DNA of 64,000 bases from Cytobacillus dafuensis (GTDB lineage Bacteria > Bacillota > Bacilli > Bacillales > Cytobacillaceae). The DNA lies in assembly GCF_007995155.1 (NCBI RefSeq), contig NZ_CP042593.1:1096001-1160000 (forward strand), read 5' to 3'. Under the pieces are notes generated by a model, which was given only the letters and a program-made list of their open reading frames with translations, was not told the DNA's origin and did not search any database. The translations under genes were made by a program, and so were the position numbers. Shown piece by piece: positions 17,298 through 24,902 of the stretch. Numbering within the stretch: position 1 is the stretch's first letter; every line of letters starts with the position of its first letter.

Positions 17298-17410
17298 TAC
17301 CTTTAAACTTTATTATTCTTCAAGAAATCTTCACAATCTTTTCTAGAATGGAACATAGGTATCCGATTTTCTTTTAAAGTGTTGCTCCACAATCTGGCCC
17401 TTTAATGGAA
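17298..17410 (+). repeat. Island intergenic repeat, copy E
   Basis: It has the CTTTAAAC-ATTCTTC block, then TCTTCACAATC and TTGCTCCACAATCTGGCCC, followed by TTTAATGGAA. It lacks the right-hand hairpin. It sits between the frameshifted lipoprotein gene and the gene at 17541. Confidence 0.6.
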
Positions 17411-17540
17411 TATGTTGAGTATTTTTAATAGGTGATTAATATATGTTTTCTTAAAACTTACTTTAATGTCCTTCCAATGAATAATTTATGTCTTTTTGTA
17501 AAGATTACAAGGGAGGTTATTATAAAGGAGATGTAGTGCA

Positions 17541-18341
17541 GTGGTAAAACATACCAAGGGTGTAGTAAGTTGGATTAGCAGAATAACTATCCTCTTGATT
17601 TTTATCGTAGTTTTAAACGGTTTTAGCATATTACCGAGTGGCAATGCAGAAACAAATGAAGATGTGTTAAATACAGTAGTGAAGTTCCTCAACGCTCAAA
17701 AAAATTGTAATGTTGATGGAATGGTATATTACTCGGAATATCCCAGAATGAGTAATATAAAGGAAATGTATACTAATATGTGTAGAGAACATCCTTTACA
17801 AAAAGCTGAAATTACTAACATTAGCATTATTAATGAGACTTCAGCTATGGTATCTATTATATCAACATACAAAGATAGGATCTTTATTGGTACATCACCA
17901 GTTATAAAAAGGGATGGACAATGGAAAATCATCAAAGGAATGACTGGTCCTGGATTTGTTGACCTTTCAAAAAAATCGAACAGAGACAAGAAAGTAGTTG
18001 AAGTGGAAAAGGCCATCAAAGACTACTTTGTAGCCTTAAAGTCTGGAAATTTAACCGAAATGAAAAAGTATATAAAAATATTGCCTCTAACAGATAAAGA
18101 AAAGACAGAAGAACATCTTAAAGCAGTAAGCTCAGAGCCGATACCAGAGGTTACTACATTTGGAATAAGTGTTATATCTGATACATTCGCTGTTGCACAA
18201 ATAGAGACAAAATATGAACATTTCAGATCCATGCAAAACTATGCTGTTTGTAAGGAAAATGGTCAATGGAAGATAGTATTTGGTCAAACTTTAACGAATT
18301 CTGCAATCCCTTTAAGTGATAAACCCATTGAATTAAAATGA
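17541..18341 (+). CDS. Secreted or membrane-anchored hypothetical protein with two NTF2-like repeats
   Basis: The start is a GTG with AAGGAGATG upstream. An N-terminal signal or anchor segment (ITILLIFIVVLNGFSILPSG, about residues 15-34) is followed by two similar halves. Each half has an Asp/Glu-rich helix pair and then strands ending in a WKI motif (DGQWKIIKGM at about residue 130, NGQWKIVFGQ at about 245). This pattern fits duplicated NTF2-like or DUF4878-like domains of exported proteins. The product is 266 residues and should face outside. Function unknown. It is one of several exported proteins in the island, with its own terminator and repeats on both sides. Confidence 0.78.
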   Translation: MVKHTKGVVSWISRITILLIFIVVLNGFSILPSGNAETNEDVLNTVVKFLNAQKNCNVDGMVYYSEYPRMSNIKEMYTNMCREHPLQKAEITNISIINETSAMVSIISTYKDRIFIGTSPVIKRDGQWKIIKGMTGPGFVDLSKKSNRDKKVVEVEKAIKDYFVALKSGNLTEMKKYIKILPLTDKEKTEEHLKAVSSEPIPEVTTFGISVISDTFAVAQIETKYEHFRSMQNYAVCKENGQWKIVFGQTLTNSAIPLSDKPIELK

Positions 18342-18367
18342 AAGTATGTTCTGTAATTTTATATTAT

Positions 18368-18403
18368 AAAGACCACTTTTATATCAGGTGGTCTTTTTAT
18401 TTT
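18368..18403 (+). terminator. Terminator of the gene at 17541
   Basis: AAAGACCAC / GTGGTCTTT with an AT-rich loop and a long T-rich tail. Confidence 0.88.
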
Positions 18404-18425
18404 TTTAAAAAATAATCATCTCCTG

Positions 18426-18616
18426 CCCCATTTACAAAGAAAGAAGGCAATTCTTACTCTCGAATTGCTCCTTTAATGGAATAACTAAATATGATCTCAA
18501 TCATAAATAAATTATTTTTTCTTTCTAATCCTTTACAAACACGAAACTATCATTACCACAATTATAAAAATCCCCCTAATATTCTTCCTCCATTATCTGG
18601 CCCTTTTATTGAATAA
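18426..18616 (+). repeat. Island intergenic repeat, copy F
   Basis: It contains a hairpin core GGCAATTC / GAATTGC followed by TCCTTTAATGGAA, then a TTTACAAACACGAAAC block and TTCCTCCATTATCTGGCCC. This 384-bp gap holds nothing else that I can support. Confidence 0.65.
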
Positions 18617-18725
18617 GCTACTCTTTAATTGCACATTGTCATTGAAATGTTCAGCAAGAACTACTGTTTCGAGTTATAATAATTTTGATAATACTGGATC
18701 TTTTCTGAGAATGGGAGTGAGTAAG

Positions 18726-18920
18726 TTGAAGGGAAATTCCACAAAGTTTTTAATTTTTATGTCAATACTCTTTGGAATAATAATTGTCATTTCTAGCATT
18801 CAGGTGGTTATATCACATAATCCAATTATCAGATTCATAAATATCTTAACTATTATTCTTCTTTCAGGATCTATTGGTGCTTTTATAAGAGAACTGTTTT
18901 TAATAAGACAAAAACGATAA
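18726..18920 (+). CDS. Small membrane protein, 64 aa
   Basis: The preferred start is the TTG at 18726, 8 nt after GGGAG. The frame is open back to 18609 but that part overlaps repeat sequence. The product has a short basic N-terminus, two hydrophobic helices (FLIFMSILFGIIIVISSIQVV and ILTIILLSGSIGAFI) and a basic tail RELFLIRQKR. It is an inner-membrane hairpin protein of unknown function. Confidence 0.55.
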   Translation: MKGNSTKFLIFMSILFGIIIVISSIQVVISHNPIIRFINILTIILLSGSIGAFIRELFLIRQKR

Positions 18921-19031
18921 AGTTAGCAGATTTCATGTTTTCGTAATGCGCATTATGTGTCAAGTGTGCAATATTAAAGAAATAAATTTCTCGTTTATGC
19001 ATCTAAATAACTAAAAAACACAACTCTTATT

Positions 19032-19658
19032 TTAATTTCCCTTTACTTTAAGTTTAATTTCTTCTATCCTCCATCTTTCTACTTTGTCATTCCTTCCTGC
19101 CGCCTTGGTCATAACAAATTGATAATTATGTTTAATATCCGCAACCGTATTATAGGTGAGAAGTATTTTTTCTTTTTCAATTCTAAATTCCTTCAGAGTA
19201 AGAACTGTATTAGGTACCCATTCAAAACTTTTTCCATAAAATGCAAAGCTACAAGGGCAATTACCTACACTGTCTCTCATCGAGAAACTCGTCCCGTTTT
19301 TAAGTGCAATAAACCCCCATGTTTCCTTGAATGTTTCCATTGCCATATAAGATTCAATGGTACTTGTAGCATCAATAAAGTCTTGATATTCAACGGTAGA
19401 TTTTAAAGCATCAACTTCTTCTTCTAATTGAAAAAGACTTTCTACTAATCGTTTATTTTCTTTTTCCAACTCGTCTGAGGTATTAGAACTAATTCCTAAT
19501 TTTTTTTCTAAGCTTGCGACTTTATCAGCTAATTTGTCTTTATCCTCTTGCATTTCCTCTACTAAATCTGAAATTCTTAGGTTATCTAAAATAGCTATCG
19601 TCGCTAATACTACTAATAATGCAAGAGTATATGTTTTAAAGTTTTTCTTCAAATTCAC
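19032..19658 (-). CDS. Membrane-anchored coiled-coil protein, 208 aa
   Basis: The GTG start has GGGAGG 8 nt upstream. One N-terminal membrane helix (YTLALLVVLATIAILDN, residues 9-25) is followed by a heptad coiled coil (about residues 30-88, LADKVASLEKKLG and LVESLFQLEEEVDAL). The remaining 115 residues form a globular exported domain (TWGFIALKNGTSFSMRD, IEKEKILLTYNTVADI) with a CPC motif. The product should face the wall side. I recognise no family. Its neighbours are also exported hypotheticals flanked by the same repeats. Confidence 0.75.
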   Translation of the reverse strand: MNLKKNFKTYTLALLVVLATIAILDNLRISDLVEEMQEDKDKLADKVASLEKKLGISSNTSDELEKENKRLVESLFQLEEEVDALKSTVEYQDFIDATSTIESYMAMETFKETWGFIALKNGTSFSMRDSVGNCPCSFAFYGKSFEWVPNTVLTLKEFRIEKEKILLTYNTVADIKHNYQFVMTKAAGRNDKVERWRIEEIKLKVKGN

Positions 19659-19764
19659 TTATAATCCCTCCCATTTCTAAAGTGTGATATATATAGGATC
19701 TAGGGTCTATCCTTTATATTCAAAAAATCACTCCTTACTGCACTTATACTAAAAGGGGGGAAAA

Positions 19765-19935
19765 ACTTCTTCATTGTTAAACTAAATGTCCCGTTAGTTT
19801 AAGTACAAACTTTCACAAACACCATACTATTATTGCCATAAGTATTCAATTTTTCTTGGGATTCTTCCTCCATTAAATGGCCCTATAAATAAAAAAGACA
19901 CGTTCCTAAATAAACGCGCCCTTTTATTGAATAAC
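19765..19935 (+). repeat. Island intergenic repeat, copy G
   Basis: The uninterrupted junction AACTAAATGTCCCGTTAG runs straight into TTTAAGTACAAACTTTCAC and shows the site that the IS copies occupy elsewhere. Then come TTCCTCCATTAAATGGCCC and AAAGACACGTTC..AACGCGCCC. Confidence 0.75.
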
Positions 19936-19982
19936 AAAAATATTTAAAAGAGCTTTAGAAAATACAATTGCCCTAAATCTAA

Positions 19983-20921
19983 CTAATTTACTTCCTTATT
20001 ATTTTTATCCCTAATAATAATTTCGTATGGAATTTCTTCAATCAAAAACTCTTCTCTTTTCAACTCTATGATTTTATCTACATACTCTGTAATTTGATTT
20101 ATCTTTTTATCAGAATTCCCGAACCATTTAGCTGAATTGATGTTAGTTTTAATAATAATTTGTAATGGTTCAGGGTGGAATGAATAGGCAAACCCCCGAT
20201 ATTCATTAAACTTCTTGTTCGTTTCTTCTCTTATTGCATCAAAGATTGGTTGCCATTCTTGATCACGTATTGCACTTTCGCTTTTTTTTCGTATCTTAAC
20301 CGTAAAATCTAAGTCCGTTTTTGAGTGAATCGTTTGATCGATGATTTTTTCGAGTTCTTCAATTTCTTTACTTTTCTCTAAATCTTCCTTCGTTCCTTGT
20401 ATTTCAATAATGATTTCATTAATCGGATTAGTTGAGATTGAGTTAGAATGGTATCCCTTTTCCTTTAATAAAGCCGAAATCTCTTCAAATACTTTCATCA
20501 TAGATTTCCTTAACTTTTCATCTTCTTCACTTAATGTAGGATAGCTATCGAAAGTGAGAAAATCTACTTTAAAATCTTGAAATCCAATCTTTTTTGCAGT
20601 GTTATGAATGATCTTTTCAATGTTCATTTTATTGGCTTCTAAAAACGCCTTATCCTGAACTTGTACAGTTAAGTTTCGTTCTTCATGTGAAAAACCTAAA
20701 CCAATTTGATACCCATTATCGTTTAGTACCTGTGAACTCTTTGTTAAAAACTGTTCTAACTTCTTTTTTTCCGTTTTACTTTCTTCCATACTTTTAACTA
20801 AAGTATTTTCTATTTTTTCCGTATTTACAGATGCTGATTTATTTGAATCTTTTTTAAGTAACATATAAGATGCCGTAATTATGAGTAATAACACAACAAA
20901 ACCTATTAGTACTTTTTTCAA
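19983..20921 (-). CDS. Membrane-anchored protein of unknown function, possibly DUF4030-like
   Basis: This 312-residue protein begins with an uncleaved or signal helix (VLIGFVVLLLIITASYMLL). The exported part is Lys/Glu-rich and appears to contain three related alpha-beta units: GYQIGLGFSHEERNLTVQV, GYHSNSISTNPINEIIIEI, and FAYSFHPEPLQIIIKTN, each followed by a helix. This resembles the DUF4030 proteins I remember from bacilli, but the assignment is tentative. It has its own AGGAGG site and is flanked by repeat copies G and H. Confidence 0.72.
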   Translation of the reverse strand: MKKVLIGFVVLLLIITASYMLLKKDSNKSASVNTEKIENTLVKSMEESKTEKKKLEQFLTKSSQVLNDNGYQIGLGFSHEERNLTVQVQDKAFLEANKMNIEKIIHNTAKKIGFQDFKVDFLTFDSYPTLSEEDEKLRKSMMKVFEEISALLKEKGYHSNSISTNPINEIIIEIQGTKEDLEKSKEIEELEKIIDQTIHSKTDLDFTVKIRKKSESAIRDQEWQPIFDAIREETNKKFNEYRGFAYSFHPEPLQIIIKTNINSAKWFGNSDKKINQITEYVDKIIELKREEFLIEEIPYEIIIRDKNNKEVN

Positions 20922-21007
20922 AATACCGCCTCCTATTAAGAAGGTATGTCCGTTTTTTTACATTATTCTTATTGTCAATCCACATAATTTATTGAAGTAA
21001 ATGTATT

Positions 21008-21159
21008 TTAGTTTAATTGTACTTCTTCACTTTATCCTACTAGCGTTATTAAACAATCTGGCCCTTTTCATGAAGAAAGACGCTATTCTTATTTCAGAAT
21101 AGCGCCCGATTGTTGAAATTTCTTAACTAATTTTTTTGTTAAACCAACGCCCCTGTTAC
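21008..21159 (+). repeat. Island intergenic repeat, copy H
   Basis: GTTTAATTGTACTTCTTCAC, AAACAATCTGGCCC, hairpin GACGCTATTCT / AGAATAGCG, GCGCCCGATTGTTGAA, then TTAAACCAACGCCCCTGTTA. The stem differs from copy C at several positions, yet still pairs. Confidence 0.75.
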
Positions 21160-21178
21160 TTTAATAAAACAATTTAAA

Positions 21179-21679
21179 TTATTCATTGATTTCATAAATC
21201 AATGTATCAAATAATTTTCCATCAGTATAAAGTAGAATTGCCCATTCTCCCGACTTAGGGATCTTTACACTTGAAGGTGCGTGAGCATCTGCTCCATTAT
21301 TTTCTCCTCCAAGTCCTATTGTCCAACCAGTTGTTAATACTTGATGAACAGTACCTGTTTCTTTATGATAACCGACTACTGTTAATTCTGTTTGCCTTGG
21401 ATTTTCGATTCCCCAAAGATGCCACATCCATTTTTGCCCATTTAAACTCGGTGCATCTGCACCAATTACACCTGATTTGTTTTCATTACCTATAATATTA
21501 TCATTAAATGTGTCCGCTTTTTTGTCCCAATCAATACCCTCAAAATCACTTTCTTGAACGAAATCAGGAATACCTTCAGGCAGCAATACCTCACTATTTG
21601 CTTTATTTGATGTACAACCTATTAACAGTGCCACTCCAACTAAAACTAATAATGCTGAAATCTTTTTTATAACATTCAT
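21179..21679 (-). CDS. Lipoprotein, DUF4871-like
   Basis: This 166-residue protein has a lipoprotein signal (LLVLVGVALLIGCTS, Cys at residue 22), so it should be tethered to the outer face of the membrane. The mature domain begins LLPEGIPDFVQESDFEGIDWDKK and includes GQKWMWHLWGIENP and HAPSSVKIPKSGEWAILLYTDGKLFDTLIYEI, a beta-sandwich-like pattern. I associate it with DUF4871 (B. subtilis YhfM-like) with moderate confidence. Function unknown. Confidence 0.78.
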   Translation of the reverse strand: MNVIKKISALLVLVGVALLIGCTSNKANSEVLLPEGIPDFVQESDFEGIDWDKKADTFNDNIIGNENKSGVIGADAPSLNGQKWMWHLWGIENPRQTELTVVGYHKETGTVHQVLTTGWTIGLGGENNGADAHAPSSVKIPKSGEWAILLYTDGKLFDTLIYEINE

Positions 21680-21896
21680 TTTATATAAAACCTCCTCTTA
21701 TTTTAGACGAATAACAACCTGATTAGTTTCACAATATTCTAATTATTAGGAGTTAAAAAATAAACCTTCTTTTACTAAACTGCCCCGATAGCATTCCTGT
21801 AGATCGTTATTTTTCGATTTTGAAAAAAATAGGGCTCCTCAGTAAGATATGAGTATAGACACCACTCTAACTCACAACTGTAGGAGGAACCCTACA

Positions 21897-23171
21897 ATGA
21901 AGTTTAAAATGCAGAACAAACAAAATCAACTAATAGAAAGAATTTCCGTTAAACATCTTGTTGTTGGCGTGGATATTGCTCAACAATTTCACGTCGCCAG
22001 AGCCGTAAATTTCCGTGGTATTGTAGTCGGAGATCCACTTACGTTCAAAAATAACGAAGAAGGATTTACTAGTTTGCTAAAATGGATTAAAAATCTTCAA
22101 AGTTTAAACAACCTTGATGAAGTTATTATTGGGATGGAACCAACTGGACACTACTGGATCAATCTTTCAAAATGGCTTCTTAAACAAAATATTGAAGTAG
22201 TAACTGTGAACCCACATTTAGTAAAAAGGAATAAAGAAAACCGTGATAATACTCAGTCAAAAAGCGATAAAAAAGATGCCTTAGTTATAGCTGATATGGT
22301 AAAGAACGGCTACTACTCCGAGGTTAGATTCACATCAGAATCATTTGAAAAACTAAGAGTTCTTATGTCTAACCGTGATGTAGTTGTTAAACGACTTGTT
22401 AGTTCTGTTAATCAATTAAATCGCTGGGTAGATATTGTCTTTCCAGAACTCCGTCAAGTTTTCAAAAACATTACTGCTAAAGGGGCAATCGCAACCCTTC
22501 GTCTTTTTCCTACTCCGATGGAATTGGCCACCAAGCAGCCTCATGAGATTATTATGGGCTGGAAATCACTGATGAAGCGGCAACCTGGATTAAAAAAGGC
22601 TCAATTACTTCTTCAGGTAGCCAAGACCTCTATCGGTTCAAGACAAGCACTCGATGCTTATAAATTTCATTTGGAGCAATTACTTGAAGAATATGATTTA
22701 GCAGTAATTCAACTCGAAAGAGTTGAAAAGCAAGTTACCGATGTATTGAATAAAATCCCTTATGCCAAAAAGTTGCTTACCATTAAAGGAATTAGTGAAA
22801 TTTCCTTAGCTGGCATTTTAGGTGAAGCTGGAGATATTAGTGGATTTTCTCACGGTAATTCGCTACTTCGACATGCAGGATTACACCTCGCTGAAGCTAG
22901 TTCTGGAAAGTGGAAAGGGCAAATTGTGTTATCAAAACGAGGAAGGTCAAGGCTACGGCGATTCCTTTACTTAGCCACAATAAGCCTTGTGGTGAATAAC
23001 CCAGAATTTCAGGCAATCCACACCCAGAATGTTAAGGTTAAAAAAATGAAGAAAATGAAATCAATTATGAAATTGATTGGTAAATTTACTAGAGTTTTAG
23101 TGGGAATCGCTCGTCGAAATGAATCTTATAACCCTGATAAGGTACAAGCTTTAACACTTTTAGCAGCTTAG
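21897..23171 (+). CDS. IS110 family transposase (DEDD), copy 2
   Basis: The predicted protein is identical over all 424 residues to the transposase at 14392-15666, with the same ATG, AGGAGG site and ribosome-site hairpin. Complete identity of protein and flanking non-coding DNA points to recent duplication of the element. The DEDD residues and the C-terminal Transposase_20 domain are intact, so both copies should be active in principle. Confidence 0.93.
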   Translation: MKFKMQNKQNQLIERISVKHLVVGVDIAQQFHVARAVNFRGIVVGDPLTFKNNEEGFTSLLKWIKNLQSLNNLDEVIIGMEPTGHYWINLSKWLLKQNIEVVTVNPHLVKRNKENRDNTQSKSDKKDALVIADMVKNGYYSEVRFTSESFEKLRVLMSNRDVVVKRLVSSVNQLNRWVDIVFPELRQVFKNITAKGAIATLRLFPTPMELATKQPHEIIMGWKSLMKRQPGLKKAQLLLQVAKTSIGSRQALDAYKFHLEQLLEEYDLAVIQLERVEKQVTDVLNKIPYAKKLLTIKGISEISLAGILGEAGDISGFSHGNSLLRHAGLHLAEASSGKWKGQIVLSKRGRSRLRRFLYLATISLVVNNPEFQAIHTQNVKVKKMKKMKSIMKLIGKFTRVLVGIARRNESYNPDKVQALTLLAA

Positions 23172-23245
23172 AACTCAAGTTTTAATTAGACATTTAAAAA
23201 TAAACTTTTTCTGTATTAAATAGAGTTTACACAAGTCAATTATTG

Positions 23246-23560
23246 GCTTATTCGTAGGATTTCAAATATGTACGGAGTACCAGATTACTTAAACAAAAGG
23301 GCACAGACCCATCCCGATAGCAAAACTGGCCTCCACCTCTTGGATAGGCATGACGAAGGAATGAAAGGGCAATTGACCCGTTGAGACATGGGAGGGAAAG
23401 CCTCCAGGGGCGGCGTGGAGAATGTACATTATATGGTAAATCATGGAGTTTTATAAAACTCCTTTATTTCACTATGCCTTCACGTGCCTTTAACGGATCT
23501 GTCCTCCCCTTCATTTAATCATTACTGGTTATCAAGTTGTATGAAATCCTGCGAATAAGC
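23246..23560. ncRNA. Candidate IS-encoded guide RNA region, copy 2
   Basis: Same sequence as 15741-16055, including the 19-bp bounding inverted repeats and TACTTAAAC. Its complement GTTTAAGTA lies in the right flank at 23596-23604. Confidence 0.5.
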
Positions 23561-23591
23561 GAGTATTCGGGAGAAAATCTTATTAAACTGA

Positions 23592-23755
23592 TGGAGTTTA
23601 AGTACAATTTTTCACAAACACCATACTATCATTACCATAAGTATTTAATTTTTCTTGATATACTTCCTCCATTAAATGGCCCTATAAATAAAAAAGACAC
23701 GTTCCTAAATAAACGCGCCCGATTGTTGAAGATCGTTATTGAACTAAAGCATTTA
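23592..23755 (+). repeat. Island intergenic repeat, copy I
   Basis: It starts right at the IS copy 2 boundary with GTTTAAGTACAATTTTTCAC and continues TTCCTCCATTAAATGGCCC, AAAGACACGTTC, AACGCGCCCGATTGTTGAA and TTATTGAACTAAAGC. It is nearly the same as copy G in its left half. Confidence 0.75.
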
Positions 23756-23848
23756 CTTCCCTATGCTCCTTAATATTTTTTGTAGTATAATTTGAGTATA
23801 GATAAGGTTTTTCATTTTTAAAAATATCTGCTTAAAGGAGTGAGAATT

Positions 23849-24166
23849 ATGGGAGAAACATGGGATGAATTTAAAGTTAAAATAATGAAAAAATATCCTG
23901 AAAAAGATTGGTATTATGGTCCTGACTATGACCCTAAAAAGGTAGTTTTAAGATATGGTAAAATGAAAACATTAGAACAAATAAATGCATGGGATAATCA
24001 CAGGTACGGAAACCCTGATGATAAAATAGTTCGAGCAATCGTTTTGCGTAAAGGTCTTATTGGTGTAAGTGCTATTAGCGCTATTGGATATGGTGGATAT
24101 AAGTTAATCTCGCACTTAAAGTCTAAACATGATGATAAGAAGAAAAAAGAAAAAGAAATGCTTTAG
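23849..24166 (+). CDS. Small hypothetical protein, 105 aa
   Basis: The ATG at 23849 has AAAGGAG 8 nt upstream. The N-terminal 60 residues are charged (WDEFKVKIMKKYPEKDWYYG, NAWDNHRYGNPDDKIVRAI). A short hydrophobic segment follows (GLIGVSAISAIGYGGYKLI), then a Lys-rich tail DDKKKKEKEML. It may be a membrane-associated protein. No family recognised. Confidence 0.65.
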   Translation: MGETWDEFKVKIMKKYPEKDWYYGPDYDPKKVVLRYGKMKTLEQINAWDNHRYGNPDDKIVRAIVLRKGLIGVSAISAIGYGGYKLISHLKSKHDDKKKKEKEML

Positions 24167-24293
24167 TCTAAAGTAAGCTAGAGCTTTCTTAATTTTTTAC
24201 TATATAAAATGACATCGCTTTAACAGTGATTCTTACGTTAATTCAATAACCAACATTAAGTGATGTCAATACTCAAGAGTTTTGAATCCACCC

Positions 24294-24403
24294 TTCTTCA
24301 ACTATCCTGCTTCTTTAGTTTAAGTACATTTCTTCACAATCCCACATAAATATCCAACTTTTGTTTAAAGTCTTATTCCATTAAATGGCCCGATTATGGA
24401 ACA
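24294..24403 (+). repeat. Island intergenic repeat, copy J
   Basis: CTTCTTCAACTATCCTGC, TTAGTTTAAGTACATTTC and TTCCATTAAATGGCCCGATTATGGAA. It directly precedes the 3' end of the recombinase operon and is the last copy of the array. Confidence 0.65.
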
Positions 24404-24428
24404 TGAGGTGATACAGGTAAAGTATCAT

Positions 24429-24902
24429 CTACTTAAACATTTCAAAATAATTCGCTACCCATTTTGAGTTATTCTCTGCAATGTATTGTTCTGCAAGGAT
24501 TAGGCGTTGCACAAGTTCCTTTTTGGATAACTTCATGTACTTTCTTTGTGTATTCTCAACACTTCGATTTGGTTTTTTTTTTCGAAAATCTATAACTTCC
24601 ATATTAGTTTTGGGGTTAGGTTTGATATTTTTGCTATTCACTTTTTGCTTATACGTTAGACTATGTTCCTTGTAATACTCATACAACTGTTCATTTGTTC
24701 GTATGGTATTTGGATGTATCCCTTTCCCTTCGGGATCAATTTCTTTGGATGCATTAGCTATATTAGTGTATGTTATAAGTTCACCTTTCTTAATCAATAA
24801 ATCAATCGCTTTTTTACCTATATCAACTGAACGGTTAATACGTTTTTTATGACTTTCTTTAAGCCACGGTCTATCTTCTGTCGAATTGAATGTGCGGCTC
24901 AT
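24429..24902 (-). CDS. TnpC-like accessory protein of a tyrosine-recombinase module
   Basis: This 157-residue protein uses the ATG at 24902, with GGGAGG 9 nt upstream; an earlier in-frame start lies inside the upstream gene. It overlaps the large recombinase by 32 bp. The sequence DRPWLKESHKKRINRSVDIGKKAIDLLIKKGELITYTNIA, followed by GIHPNTIRTNEQLYEYY, resembles Tn554 TnpC and DUF6262 proteins. These are small DNA-binding helpers that bias orientation or frequency of transposition. It ends with a helical region. Confidence 0.68.
   Translation of the reverse strand: MSRTFNSTEDRPWLKESHKKRINRSVDIGKKAIDLLIKKGELITYTNIANASKEIDPEGKGIHPNTIRTNEQLYEYYKEHSLTYKQKVNSKNIKPNPKTNMEVIDFRKKKPNRSVENTQRKYMKLSKKELVQRLILAEQYIAENNSKWVANYFEMFK

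Larger units (their letters stand above)
21789..23591 (+). mobile_element. IS110/IS1111-type insertion sequence, copy 2
   Basis: This is a second copy of the element at 14284-16086, offset by exactly 7505 bp and with no difference that I noticed. Left flank ACTAAACTGCCCCGA and right flank TGGAGTTTAAGTACA are again the two halves of the repeat junction. Both copies have the same orientation. Confidence 0.85.

Noticed and set aside
23537..23773. 78-codon plus-strand frame
   Set aside because: It crosses the IS right end into repeat copy I and has no start signal.
13381..24403. CRISPR array interpretation of the intergenic repeats
   Set aside because: Repeats are long, degenerate and separated by whole genes; there are no uniform spacers and no cas genes.
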